Positions 17,266 to 25,657 of a stretch of 64,000 nt of DNA are shown here, piece after piece. This DNA is from Sphingomonas sp. SUN019 (GTDB taxonomy: Bacteria > Pseudomonadota > Alphaproteobacteria > Sphingomonadales > Sphingomonadaceae): assembly GCF_024758705.1 (NCBI RefSeq), contig NZ_CP096971.1, forward strand, positions 1,922,001-1,986,000. Reading direction: 5' to 3'. The translations under genes and the position numbers were made by a program. The first letter of the stretch is position 1; every line of letters starts with the position of its first letter. The notes below the pieces were generated by a model, which was not told where the DNA came from, ran no database searches, and saw only the letters and a program-made list of their open reading frames with translations.

Positions 17266-20200
17266 ATGCGTGACCCGGTGTTCTTCGATCCGACAGGACG
17301 GAGGAGCCGCTGGTCGAAGCGCACGGCGTTCGCCATCCTGCTCGCGATCTTCGTCGCTTCACTGGCGTTCGCATCGACGTTGATCGCGGTGCCGCACGGG
17401 CGCGACCTGGCGCTCCCACTTCCCCAGCCGCATGCCGCCGCCATGCGGGGCGGCAGCGCGCGGGGCCTCGCGCGCTGGCTGCCGCACGGGCACAACAAAA
17501 ACCCGCACACCCCGCTTTCGATCGGATTCTATGTTCCCGGCGACGATGCGAGCATCGCGTCGCTGCGCCGCCACGTCGATGCGCTGGACTGGGTCGTGCC
17601 CGCGTTCGTCTCCGTCGCCGGGCCGGGGCACGCCATCACCGTCAGTAACGATGCGCTGTTCGACCGGATGATCGCGGCGATGCCGCATCCGCCCAAGGTG
17701 CTGCCGATGGTCCAGAACTATGGCGCGACCGGCTGGGACGGGGCCGCCACCGCGACGTTGTTGGCCGATCCGGCGGAGCGCCGCGCATTGGCGGTGCGGC
17801 TCGGTGCGATGGTCGCCGGAGCGCACGGGGCGGGGCTGGTGATGGATTTCGAGGCGCTGCCGCGCTCGGCGCAGTCCCACTATCTGACGTTCCTGCGCGA
17901 TCTGCGTAAGGGGCTGCCGCACCGGGCATCGCTTGCCGTGACCGTCCCTGCGGCGGATGAGGACTGGCCGCTGGGGCGCTATGCCAAGGTCGCCGACCGC
18001 GTGATCTTCATGGCGTATGACGAACATTGGGAAACCGGCGCGGCCGGGCCGATCGCTTCGCAGGACTGGTTCGTCCGCGCGGTCGAACAGGCGCAGCGTG
18101 CGCTCGGCGACCGTCTCGTCGTCGCGCTCGGCAGCTATGCCTACGACTGGCATGGCGGCGACGCCGACGCGCTGTCGATCGAGGAGGCATGGCTCGCCGC
18201 GCACGACAGCGACGCGACGATCACGTTCGACACGGGCAGCGGCAACGCCGGTTTCGCCTATGACGAAGACGGCCAGCGGCACAACGTGTGGATGCTGGAT
18301 GCGGCGTCCAGCTGGAACCAGCTTCAGGCGATGAAGCGGCTGGGTATCGACGACGTGGCGCTATGGCGGTTGGGCAGCGAAGATCCCGGTTTCTGGTCCG
18401 GACTCCTCGCCTTCCGACGGGGTGGCGCGCCCGATCTGTCGCGCCCGCGCTCGCTGCTGAACGCCGACGTGGAGGGGAATGGCGAGATCCTGCGCATCAC
18501 CGCCACCCCCACCGAAGGGCGGCGGATGATCGCGCGCGACGGACAGGGGATAATCCGCGACGAACATTACACCGTGCTGCCCACCCCCTATGTCGTCCAG
18601 CGGGCGGAGGCGCGCGATCCGAAACTGCTCGCGCTGACGTTCGACGACGGGCCGGATGCGACGTGGACGCCCCGCATCCTGGACGTGCTGGAGGCGGCGC
18701 ACGTCCCCGCGACATTCTTCGTGATCGGGGAAAATGCGCTCAGGCATCCACAATTGCTGAACCGTATCGTCGCCGATGGCGGAGAGATCGGCAATCACAC
18801 CTATACGCACCCCAATCTGGCGACCACGTCGCCGGGTGGAACCCGGCTCGAGCTGAACGCGACCCAGCGCCTGGTCGAGGCCTATACCGGCCGCAGCATG
18901 CGGCTGTTCCGCGCACCGTATTTCGGTGACGCCGAACCGACCACGGCCGACGAACTGCATCCCGCGCTGGAGGCGCAACAGGCGGGCTATACCGTGGTGG
19001 GACTGCACGTCGACCCGAACGACTGGCAGCGGCCCGGCGTCGATGCGATCGTGGATCAGGTGATGAAGCAGGTGCATGCCGGCCGGCCGGATGCGCCGGC
19101 CAACGTCATCCTGCTGCACGATGGCGGCGGCGACCGTTCCGAAACGGTCGCGGCGCTGCCGCGCATCATTATGGGGTTGAAGGCGGAGGGCTACCGCTTC
19201 GTACCCGTATCGCAACTCGTCGGCCTGCCGCAGGCCGCGGCGATGCCGTCGGTGTCGCCGGGCGATCTTTGGGCCGTCCGCACCGATGTCGCGATCTTTG
19301 TCGTGCTGGCGGCCGGCGCCGCGGCGCTGGCGTGGTTGTTCTATCTCGCCATTGCGCTTGGCATCATGCGCGCGGTGGTCATGGCGCTGTTGGCCTGGAC
19401 GCAAAGCCGACGCCGCCCGGCCACGCCGCCGGTTTTCGAGCCCACCATCTCGGTCATCGTCCCCGCCTACAACGAAGCCGCCGTCATTACGGCGTCGGTG
19501 CGCCGTGTGCTGACCAGCGACTATCCAGCGATCCAGGTGATCGTCGCGGACGACGGATCGACCGACGCGACCAGCGCCATCGTCGCCGCGGCCTTCGGCG
19601 AGGACGCGCGCGTCACGCTGCTGACGCTGGAGAACGGCGGCAAGGCGGCGGCGCTGAACCGCGCGCTGTTGCGCGCGCGCGGCGAGGTGGTGATCGCGCT
19701 GGACGCCGACACCCAGTTCGAACCGCAGACGATCCGCCGCCTTGCGCGCTGGTTCGCCGACCCCCTCATCGGCGCGGTGGCGGGCGATGCGCGGGTCGGT
19801 AACCGCATCAACCTGGTCACCCGCTGGCAGGCGGTCGAATACATCACCGCGCAGAATCTGGAACGCCGCGCGCTCGCCGGGTTCGACGCGATGACGGTGG
19901 TGCCGGGCGCGGTCGGCGCGTGGCGGCGCGCCGCACTCGACGCTGTAGGAGGCTATCCAGAAGATACACTGGCGGAAGATCAAGACCTGACGATCGCGAT
20001 CCAGCGCGCGGGCTGGCGTGTCACCTACGATCCGCAAGCGACCGCATGGACCGAGGCGCCGGAGAGCTTTCGTGCGCTGGCGAAGCAACGGTACCGCTGG
20101 GCCTTCGGCACGTTGCAATGCCTGTGGAAACATCGCCGCGTGCTGCGGACCGGCGCACCGTCCGGCTTGGCGCTGGTCGGACTGCCGCAGGCATGGCTGT

Positions 20201-20577
20201 TTCAGATCTTTTTCGCCGCGATATCGCCGCTGATCGATCTGGCGCTGATCGTATCGATCGCCGGCACGCTCGGCCGGGTGGCGGAGCATGGCTGGGCGCA
20301 AACCCGCGGCGACGTCGGCGCGATGGGCCTCTACTGGCTCGCCTTCACCGCGATCGACACGGCCTGCGGCTGGATCGCCTACCGGCTCGACGGACATCGC
20401 ATACGCTATCCTGCGCATCTGCTGATCGCACAGCGGCTGGTCTATCGCCAGATCATGTATTCGGTGGTGCTGCGCGCGATCGCTTCTGCAATTGGCGGCT
20501 GGGTGGTCGGTTGGGGCAAGCTGGATCGGTCCGGCCGCGTGACGGGCGCGATCGCTGAAAAGGTTTCCGGCAATTAA
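17266..20577 (+). CDS. GH18-like / polysaccharide deacetylase / GT2 fusion
   Basis: Large three-module membrane enzyme (1103 aa from ATG at 17266; TTG at 17251 is an alternative). After a transmembrane segment near residues 20-40 comes a GH18-like domain (about 85-390) with 'IGFYVPGDD' and the acidic 'LVMDFEALP'. Next is a NodB/CE4 deacetylase (about 455-650) with 'LTFDDGPDATWTP', metal histidines in 'GNHTYTHPNL' and 'FRAPYF'. After another membrane segment comes a family 2 glycosyltransferase (about 730-960) with 'SVIVPAYNEAAVI', 'VADDGSTD', 'ALDADTQF', 'EDQDLTIAIQRAGW' and the QxxRW-type 'QRYRWAFG', then C-terminal membrane helices. The set suggests synthesis and modification of an N-acetylated beta-linked exopolysaccharide by one polypeptide. 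No partner genes adjoin it. Confidence 0.9.
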   Translation: MRDPVFFDPTGRRSRWSKRTAFAILLAIFVASLAFASTLIAVPHGRDLALPLPQPHAAAMRGGSARGLARWLPHGHNKNPHTPLSIGFYVPGDDASIASLRRHVDALDWVVPAFVSVAGPGHAITVSNDALFDRMIAAMPHPPKVLPMVQNYGATGWDGAATATLLADPAERRALAVRLGAMVAGAHGAGLVMDFEALPRSAQSHYLTFLRDLRKGLPHRASLAVTVPAADEDWPLGRYAKVADRVIFMAYDEHWETGAAGPIASQDWFVRAVEQAQRALGDRLVVALGSYAYDWHGGDADALSIEEAWLAAHDSDATITFDTGSGNAGFAYDEDGQRHNVWMLDAASSWNQLQAMKRLGIDDVALWRLGSEDPGFWSGLLAFRRGGAPDLSRPRSLLNADVEGNGEILRITATPTEGRRMIARDGQGIIRDEHYTVLPTPYVVQRAEARDPKLLALTFDDGPDATWTPRILDVLEAAHVPATFFVIGENALRHPQLLNRIVADGGEIGNHTYTHPNLATTSPGGTRLELNATQRLVEAYTGRSMRLFRAPYFGDAEPTTADELHPALEAQQAGYTVVGLHVDPNDWQRPGVDAIVDQVMKQVHAGRPDAPANVILLHDGGGDRSETVAALPRIIMGLKAEGYRFVPVSQLVGLPQAAAMPSVSPGDLWAVRTDVAIFVVLAAGAAALAWLFYLAIALGIMRAVVMALLAWTQSRRRPATPPVFEPTISVIVPAYNEAAVITASVRRVLTSDYPAIQVIVADDGSTDATSAIVAAAFGEDARVTLLTLENGGKAAALNRALLRARGEVVIALDADTQFEPQTIRRLARWFADPLIGAVAGDARVGNRINLVTRWQAVEYITAQNLERRALAGFDAMTVVPGAVGAWRRAALDAVGGYPEDTLAEDQDLTIAIQRAGWRVTYDPQATAWTEAPESFRALAKQRYRWAFGTLQCLWKHRRVLRTGAPSGLALVGLPQAWLFQIFFAAISPLIDLALIVSIAGTLGRVAEHGWAQTRGDVGAMGLYWLAFTAIDTACGWIAYRLDGHRIRYPAHLLIAQRLVYRQIMYSVVLRAIASAIGGWVVGWGKLDRSGRVTGAIAEKVSGN

Positions 20578-20648
20578 CCTTTCGGCCAGCCGCCGGAAAA
20601 CGGCGTATGGCTATCTTCGGCCGGCATCGACTTCAAAGGAGAAGCGTC

Positions 20649-21137
20649 ATGCCGAACAGCCGACCTCTCGCCGCCCGCCCGCTCGTCGCGCGCAGTATTG
20701 CGGCAGGCCTCGCCACCATTTTCGCGGTGCAGAGCGGACTGGCCGCCGCCGCGGCGCGCGAAGACGGCCGTCCCGCCTTTGCGATGGAACACCAGCGCGC
20801 GCCGCTCGGGTACCGGCGGCTGGACCGCCCGGAGGGCGTCGATCTGCGGCCCGACCGGCTGGACCGGAGCGCCTTCAACCACAATTTCCGCGCCGATCAT
20901 GCGTATCGGATCGGGCGCTATCCCGCCCCGCCGAACTGGCATTACCGCCGGTGGCACTATGGCGAGTTTCTGCCGAGCTTCTTCTGGCGCGACCAGTATC
21001 GCATCGCCGATTTCTGGCTGTTCGGTCTCGACGTGCCGCCCACCGGGTATGAATGGGTGCGCTATGGCCCTGATGCCCTCCTGATCGACGTGCGCACCGG
21101 AGAGGTCATCCAGGTCGATTATTCCGCGTTTGCCTGA
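20649..21137 (+). CDS. RcnB-family periplasmic protein
   Basis: Exported protein (162 aa) with a signal peptide cleaved near 'GLAAAAA' and the RcnB/DUF-type C-terminus 'YEWVRYGPDALLIDVRTG' followed by 'EVIQVDY'. RcnB affects nickel/cobalt homeostasis in Escherichia coli, but most alphaproteobacterial members are uncharacterised and probably have a general envelope role. The mature N-terminal half is rich in Arg, His, Tyr and Trp. ATG at 20649 is supported by AAAGGAG 8 nt upstream. Confidence 0.85.
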   Translation: MPNSRPLAARPLVARSIAAGLATIFAVQSGLAAAAAREDGRPAFAMEHQRAPLGYRRLDRPEGVDLRPDRLDRSAFNHNFRADHAYRIGRYPAPPNWHYRRWHYGEFLPSFFWRDQYRIADFWLFGLDVPPTGYEWVRYGPDALLIDVRTGEVIQVDYSAFA

Positions 21138-21275
21138 TCGCCCTCGACGCGGTCGGTGACAAGGGACCAGCACCGATGGAGATTGGTACCGTCAATGCGG
21201 TCACACCGCGCCTCAGTGGAAGTATCGCGACAACGTCAACAATATCGCGCTAAATCAATATTTTGAAAGCAGCCT

Positions 21276-21365
21276 TGGCGGAGACGGAGGGATTCGAACC
21301 CTCGGTACGGTTTCCCGTACGACGCTTTAGCAAAGCGTTGGTTTCAGCCACTCACCCACGTCTCC
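21276..21365 (-). tRNA. tRNA-Ser (GCT)
   Basis: 90-nt tRNA on the minus strand with a 7-bp acceptor stem (GGAGACG/CGTCTCC), D-arm GGGTGAGTGGCTGAAACC, and an anticodon stem ACGCT/AGCGT around loop TTGCTAA giving anticodon GCT. The long variable arm CGTACGGGAAACCGTAC is diagnostic of serine. The T-arm is GAGGG-TTCGAAT-CCCTC. Discriminator G and an encoded CCA end the gene at 21276. Confidence 0.97.
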
Positions 21366-21536
21366 GGCTGTGCAGCGAGCGCGGGCTATAGCGGGCGTGT
21401 CGCGGGCGATCAACCGAGCGATGCACGATTCGTTCTGGCGCGAAATCGACTCGGCTGGGCGCGCCGTTCATTGCCGGGACAGGCGGGAGTTGGTTAACCT
21501 CGCTAAACGGGGTTTTCCTGGGGGAAAGTGCGGGCC

Positions 21537-22292
21537 ATGCGCAAGTTGATGATCGCCTTCGGGCTCGCCGCGATGATCGTCGCCGGCCCCGTCTCGGCGC
21601 AGGTGCGGACGATCGATCCCAACCAAGCGATCGACAGCGATCTGTCCGGTCCCCCACCGTCTAGCCAGCCATCCGATGCCCCGCCCGCCTATCCCGACGA
21701 ACCGGTTCCCTCCGAGCCGACGCCCACTCCGCCCGCCACCTCGGGCGCGACGCAACCCTATGGCGCGCCACCGGCCGCAGCGCGCGCGGAAGCCACGACG
21801 CAGGCGGAGGACACGTTCAAGCGCGACGACCTGATCGGTGCGGGCGAAGGCGTGTTCGGCAAGGGCGCGGAGGGGTTCGGCGGGATCATCGAGAAGATCC
21901 TGAAGGAACAGGGCGAACCCAACGCCTACATCGCCGGACGCGAGGCTTCGGGCGCGTTCGTCGTCGGGCTGCGCTACGGCTCGGGCATCATGACGCACAA
22001 GGTGGAGGGTCAGAAACCCGTCTACTGGACCGGGCCGTCGGTCGGCTTCGATGTCGGCGGGGATGCGAACAAGGTCTTCGTGCTGGTCTATAACCTTTAT
22101 GATACCGAGGAATTGTACCGCCGCTTCCCCGCGGCCGAGGGACGGCTGTATTTCGTCGGCGGGTTTGCGGCGACCTATCTGCGGCGCGGCAACGTCGTGC
22201 TGATCCCGGTGCGGCTGGGCGTCGGGTGGCGCGCGGGCGTGAACGTCGGTTATATGAACTTCACCCACAAATCGCGCTGGTTGCCGTTTTAG
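21537..22292 (+). CDS. EipA-family (DUF1134) envelope protein
   Basis: Exported DUF1134/EipA-family protein (251 aa). The signal peptide ends in 'AGPVSAQ', followed by a Pro/Ser/Thr-rich linker (residues about 35-85) and the conserved domain with 'FGKGAEGFGGIIEKILKEQG', 'AYIAGREASGAFVVGLRYG', 'VYWTGPSVGFDVGGDANKVF' and 'VGWRAGVNVGYMNFTHK'. In Brucella, EipA is a periplasmic protein needed for cell-envelope integrity. ATG at 21537 lies 8 nt after GGGGAAAG; a GTG at 21528 is in frame but less likely. Confidence 0.88.
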   Translation: MRKLMIAFGLAAMIVAGPVSAQVRTIDPNQAIDSDLSGPPPSSQPSDAPPAYPDEPVPSEPTPTPPATSGATQPYGAPPAAARAEATTQAEDTFKRDDLIGAGEGVFGKGAEGFGGIIEKILKEQGEPNAYIAGREASGAFVVGLRYGSGIMTHKVEGQKPVYWTGPSVGFDVGGDANKVFVLVYNLYDTEELYRRFPAAEGRLYFVGGFAATYLRRGNVVLIPVRLGVGWRAGVNVGYMNFTHKSRWLPF

Positions 22293-22310
22293 GGTCGGTT
22301 CTGCGATCGC

Positions 22311-23099
22311 CTAAGCCACGACCTCTTCCGTCGCCACGACTAGCCGCGCAAGCACGTCCGCGTGGCGGTCAAGCACCGCGCCGCTCAGCTCGGGCAGTTC
22401 GACCACCGTCGCATCGGGGATCAGCGCCGCCGCTACCCGCGACGGATCGGCCAGATGCCCCGGCGGGTTGAGTACCGTCACCGGTACCGGGATCAGCGGC
22501 AGGCGCGCGGTCAGGTCGTGATCGAACAGCGCGGCGTGCGCCCACCAGCCGTTCGGCCACGCCTTCAGCTCATCGACGAAATTCTCGAACCCGCGATGCA
22601 GCGGCAACCCTTCCGGCCGCCCCATCACCAGAAAATCCCAGCGCTCCTCGAACTGCGCGAGCGTTTCGCGCAACTCATGCCGCGCCGCCAGCCGCGCGCG
22701 CCAGCCCGCGAAATCGATCGCTTGGAAATAAGGCACGCCCATCATCGTCAGCCGCCCGACCCGCTCCGGCTCTGCAATCGCGATCTCCGCCGCAATCGAC
22801 ACCCCGGTGTGATAGCCGAACAGGTCGAACCGCTCGGGCAAGACCTCGGCGATCGCCGCGGCATAGGCCGCGATGCCGATCGGCATGGGCGGCGCGTCCG
22901 ATTCCCCGTAACCCGGCGTGTCGATCGCGATGACGTGGCGCGTGCCGTCGAGCGCGGCCAGCAGCGCGCCAAAGCTGCGCGACGCATAGGCCGTCGCGTG
23001 CAGGCAGATCAGCGGCACGCCCGCGACCGGCGTATTCTCCCGAAGATGCACCTGCCCGTAGCGGCCATCCACGTAACGGCGGCGGATGCGCTCACCCAT
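22311..23099 (-). CDS. Alpha/beta hydrolase-like protein lacking Ser and His of the triad
   Basis: Alpha/beta-hydrolase fold protein (262 aa), start ATG at 23099, overlapping the end of the upstream hydrolase by 8 nt. Fold landmarks are 'LICLHATAYASRSFGALL', 'VIAIDTPGYGESDAP' and a nucleophile elbow that reads 'LFGYHTGVSIAAE'. The GxSxG serine is therefore histidine (H97). Near the C-terminus, where 'GHF' normally carries the catalytic histidine, the sequence is 'LSGAVLDRHADV'. Many database hydrolases carry a similar G-x-H-T-G elbow, so this is a subfamily rather than damage. No substrate can be given; it is paired with a normal hydrolase and is divergent from an IclR regulator. Confidence 0.82.
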   Translation of the reverse strand: MGERIRRRYVDGRYGQVHLRENTPVAGVPLICLHATAYASRSFGALLAALDGTRHVIAIDTPGYGESDAPPMPIGIAAYAAAIAEVLPERFDLFGYHTGVSIAAEIAIAEPERVGRLTMMGVPYFQAIDFAGWRARLAARHELRETLAQFEERWDFLVMGRPEGLPLHRGFENFVDELKAWPNGWWAHAALFDHDLTARLPLIPVPVTVLNPPGHLADPSRVAAALIPDATVVELPELSGAVLDRHADVLARLVVATEEVVA

Positions 23100-23940
23100 C
23101 GAGGAAATCGGCGATCGTCTTCCACATCCGGTGACGCGCATTCTGCAGATGCCCGTAGTCACCGCCGTCGGGCACGATCACCAGCGCCTTGTCCTTCGTC
23201 GCCAGCCGTTCGAAGAAATCGGCGCGCCCCGACCCGCCCTGCATATAATTCTGCATCCCCGCCGCAAAACCGTAGAGCATCAGCGTCGGCACGCTGATCC
23301 GGTCGGCGACCGCGGCGACGCTGCCTTCTTCGTTCTCGACCCGGATGCCGTTGGGCGAGCGCGGCTCATGCGCCTCCGCCTGCGCGGCCAGCGCCTCATG
23401 CGCCTCCGGCTCCATGAACTCCAGTTCCAGCCGGTCGCGGAAATAGGCCGCGGTATTCGCCCACCATTCGTCCTTCTCCGGGAAAGGCACGATATTCCCC
23501 CCGCCGATCGCCGGATCGAGCAGCACCAGCCGCCCGATCCGTTCGCCGCGCGTCTCGGCAAAGCGCCCGACGATCCGCCCGCCCCACGACCAGCCGAGCA
23601 AATGCGGCTTTGCAAACCCCTGCGCGACGACCCAGTCGATCACCGCAGCGGTATCCTCGATCGCCTGCTCGGTCTTCACCGAATGCGGATGATCGCGAAG
23701 CTCGCTGTCACGGTAGCCGCGGACCGAAAAGGTCACCGCGCCGAACCCACGCGCGACCAGCGCCTCCATGAACGAATAGTCATCACGCCCGTCGAAACCG
23801 AAATCATACCCCAATTGCCCCGACAGGTTCGCGCCCTGCACCAGGATGACGACATGCTCGGGGTTCGTTTCGAGTCCTTTCGTGCGGACCGACAGTTTTC
23901 CCGCAGGGCCGTCGATGAACAGGTCGGTGGCGGTCGTCAT
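23092..23940 (-). CDS. Alpha/beta hydrolase
   Basis: Cytosolic alpha/beta hydrolase (282 aa) with a normal elbow, 'LLGWSWGGRIVGRFA', preceded by the large oxyanion region 'VVILVQGANLSGQLGYDFG'. The late histidine is in 'GGDYGHLQNARHR'. The start is ATG at 23940 with AGGAG 7 nt upstream. It is the first gene of a two-gene minus-strand unit, its stop overlapping the next start by 8 nt. It is divergent from the IclR-type gene, whose product probably controls it. Substrate unknown; ester or C-C bond hydrolysis in the island's pathway is plausible. Confidence 0.86.
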   Translation of the reverse strand: MTTATDLFIDGPAGKLSVRTKGLETNPEHVVILVQGANLSGQLGYDFGFDGRDDYSFMEALVARGFGAVTFSVRGYRDSELRDHPHSVKTEQAIEDTAAVIDWVVAQGFAKPHLLGWSWGGRIVGRFAETRGERIGRLVLLDPAIGGGNIVPFPEKDEWWANTAAYFRDRLELEFMEPEAHEALAAQAEAHEPRSPNGIRVENEEGSVAAVADRISVPTLMLYGFAAGMQNYMQGGSGRADFFERLATKDKALVIVPDGGDYGHLQNARHRMWKTIADFLDG

Positions 23941-24044
23941 GAATGCTCCTGGACCAGCGTCAGCCGATAGAGGGCCGATATAGGTCGATCGGGTTTCGGT
24001 TTCCGATGGTGGTCGCCAGCGGCCGTGCGCGCCACGTCTGATTC

Positions 24045-24060
24045 CGCAATGTGCGTTGCG
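24045..24060. promoter_or_regulatory. Candidate IclR operator
   Basis: Inverted repeat CGCAA-N6-TTGCG in the 167-bp divergent space between the hydrolase unit and the IclR-type gene, 48 nt before the regulator ATG. The size and position fit an autoregulatory site, but only one copy is seen. Confidence 0.35.
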
Positions 24061-24107
24061 CATCCCGCAAGCTTGCCAAGCCCCCGATACCGAAACATCA
24101 TGGGCGC

Positions 24108-24887
24108 ATGGATGCCGACCAGGAACTCAAATCGCTGAAGCGCGGGCTGAAGGCGATGATGCTGATCAACGCGCAAGGATCGCTCGCGATTTCCGAGCTC
24201 AGCCGCGGACTCGGCCTGCCGCGCACTACCGCCGAACGCGTGCTGATGACCCTGCTCGCCGAGGGGTTCGTCGATCGCGATCCGCAGACCAAGCGCTTCT
24301 TCCTCACCGATCGCGTCCGCGCGTTGTCGGGCGGTTATTCGGACGAAAGCTGGATCGCGCACGTCGCCGCCCCGATGCTGTTCGAAACCACGCGAGAGAT
24401 CGGCTGGCCGCTGATCATCGCGACCCCCGCGGGCGAATATATGCGCACGAGGCTGACGACCGATCCGGCGACCTCGCTCAACATCCACCGCCGCCATATC
24501 GGTTCGGAAATCGCGATGGGCGTGTCGTCCAGCGGCATCGTCCACCTGGCCTTCCTCGACCCCGAACAGCAACGTATCCTGCTCCAGATCCTGCGCGAGT
24601 CCGACGACCCATCGCAGGAGGCGGCGCGCGACGCGAACCGTATCGGCTATGCGCTCGCGCAGGCCCGCGAAGGCGGCTACAGCTTCGGGCTAGACCTCGG
24701 GCAGGAACGCAGCGTTAGCGTGCCCATCTTCGAACGCGGCCAGGTGAAGGCGGTCCTCCTGATGGTCTTCATGGCGCGCGGCCTGACCCACGAACAGGTC
24801 GTGCGCGATTTCGTGCCCCGGCTAAAGGCGATGGCCGCCGACATCGAACGCCTTGCGTTCCAGGAGCATCCCGCGCCGGTGATTTGA
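24108..24887 (+). CDS. IclR-family transcriptional regulator
   Basis: IclR-type regulator (259 aa). The N-terminal winged helix includes 'LAISELSRGLGLPRTTAERV' and the following 'LLAEGFVDRD'. The C-terminal effector domain (about residues 85-250) contains 'IGWPLIIATPAGEYM', 'MGVSSSGIVHLAFL' and 'RSVSVPIFERGQVKAVL'. Such regulators sense aromatic or short organic acids and often control adjacent catabolic genes. The start is ATG at 24108 ('MDADQELKSL'). It is divergent from the two hydrolases and upstream of the main catabolic block. Confidence 0.92.
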   Translation: MDADQELKSLKRGLKAMMLINAQGSLAISELSRGLGLPRTTAERVLMTLLAEGFVDRDPQTKRFFLTDRVRALSGGYSDESWIAHVAAPMLFETTREIGWPLIIATPAGEYMRTRLTTDPATSLNIHRRHIGSEIAMGVSSSGIVHLAFLDPEQQRILLQILRESDDPSQEAARDANRIGYALAQAREGGYSFGLDLGQERSVSVPIFERGQVKAVLLMVFMARGLTHEQVVRDFVPRLKAMAADIERLAFQEHPAPVI

Positions 24888-24931
24888 GGGATACTGTTTC
24901 GGCTTACGTTGATTAAGCTCTGTTCACTATC

Positions 24932-24966
24932 GTCACCCCGGGCTTGACCCGGGGTCCCGCTTTTTC
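24932..24966 (+). repeat. REP-like palindrome, left copy
   Basis: GC-rich element with 8-bp arms ACCCCGGG/CCCGGGGT around CTTGA (24935-24955), followed by TCCCGC and a T-run. An inverted near-copy lies at 25281-25312 on the far side of the GIY-YIG gene. Confidence 0.8.
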
Positions 24967-24978
24967 TCACATCGAACG

Positions 24979-25279
24979 ATGAATTATGGGCGCTACGGCG
25001 GATGGGTCTACATCAATGGCCGATCGGTATAGAGGCACGATGTACGCCGGCGTGACCTCGCACCTGGCCGCCCGCGTTCGCCAGCACCAATCGGGCGCGG
25101 GATCGGACTTCTGCGCCCGCTACGGGCTCAACCGGCTGGTATGGGCGGAGCCGGGCGATGAAATCGAGGCCTGTATCGAGCATGAGAAGCGCGTGAAGCG
25201 ATGGCGGCGCGAATGGAAGTTTGCGCTGATCGAACGCACTAATCCGGATTGGCACGATTTAGCTGACTTGATTGCTTGA
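24979..25279 (+). pseudogene. GIY-YIG nuclease gene with a frameshift in the first motif
   Basis: Small GIY-YIG superfamily endonuclease of the type usually about 95-100 aa. The frame from ATG at 24979 reads 'MNYGRYGGWVYI' and then stops soon after. A frame beginning at 25016 reads 'MADRYRGTMYAGVTSHLAAR' and continues with 'YGLNRLVW', 'EHEKRVKRWRREWK' and 'IERTNPDWHDL'. One extra A at 25015-25016 separates 'VYI' from 'MADR'; removing it joins the motif as VYI...MYAGV. The product from 25016 (87 aa) would lack the first conserved strand. It is either a real inactivation or a sequencing error. The gene is framed by inverted REP-like palindromes. Confidence 0.8.
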
Positions 25280-25280
25280 A

Positions 25281-25312
25281 GAAGCGGGACCCCGGCTCAA
25301 AACCGGGGTGAC
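25281..25312 (-). repeat. REP-like palindrome, right copy (inverted)
   Basis: Core ACCCCGG/CCGGGGT at 25289-25309. On the minus strand it matches the left copy through GTCA...CCCGCTT. The pair is symmetrical about the GIY-YIG gene. Confidence 0.8.
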
Positions 25313-25398
25313 GAGCTTGGGTCAAAATCGGTCTCTTGGCTCGGACGCCCGCGTTTTCCTACACGATGCCGATCTGGTAAGAGTCGCTGGTTGCCCAA

Positions 25399-25556
25399 CG
25401 CTCTTTCACTTCGTCGATCCCCTCCCTCACCAGCGTGCAAACCGCCGCTCTCAACATTTGCGAAAGCAACGCCAGCGTCTCAACATTCTCAACATTCGCG
25501 GTGTCGGACGACCGCACCTCACGCACGCATACCGTGTGAACTTGTGTGAACTTTGG
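25399..25556 (+). repeat. Composite dispersed repeat, left copy
   Basis: Contains CGCTCTTTCACTTCGTCG (25399-25416) and, 116 nt on, a 24-nt element at 25533-25556 built on a tandem TGTGAACTT. Both parts recur in the same order on the minus strand at 43098-43165, with 17/18 and 24/24 identity. The stretch 25313-25657 otherwise holds no gene I can support. Confidence 0.7.
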
Positions 25557-25657
25557 CCGCCGATCCCCTGGTCACCACCCACGCGAGCCTCCCGCATTTC
25601 GGTTGCCCCACACCACGTCAATGGCGGACCATCCCCCGTCCCCGCCATCTCGTCACG

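Noticed and set aside
21276..25312. Genomic island integrated at tRNA-Ser(GCT).
   Set aside because: No integrase, no repeated tRNA 3' end was noticed, and EipA (a core gene) lies between the tRNA and the accessory genes.
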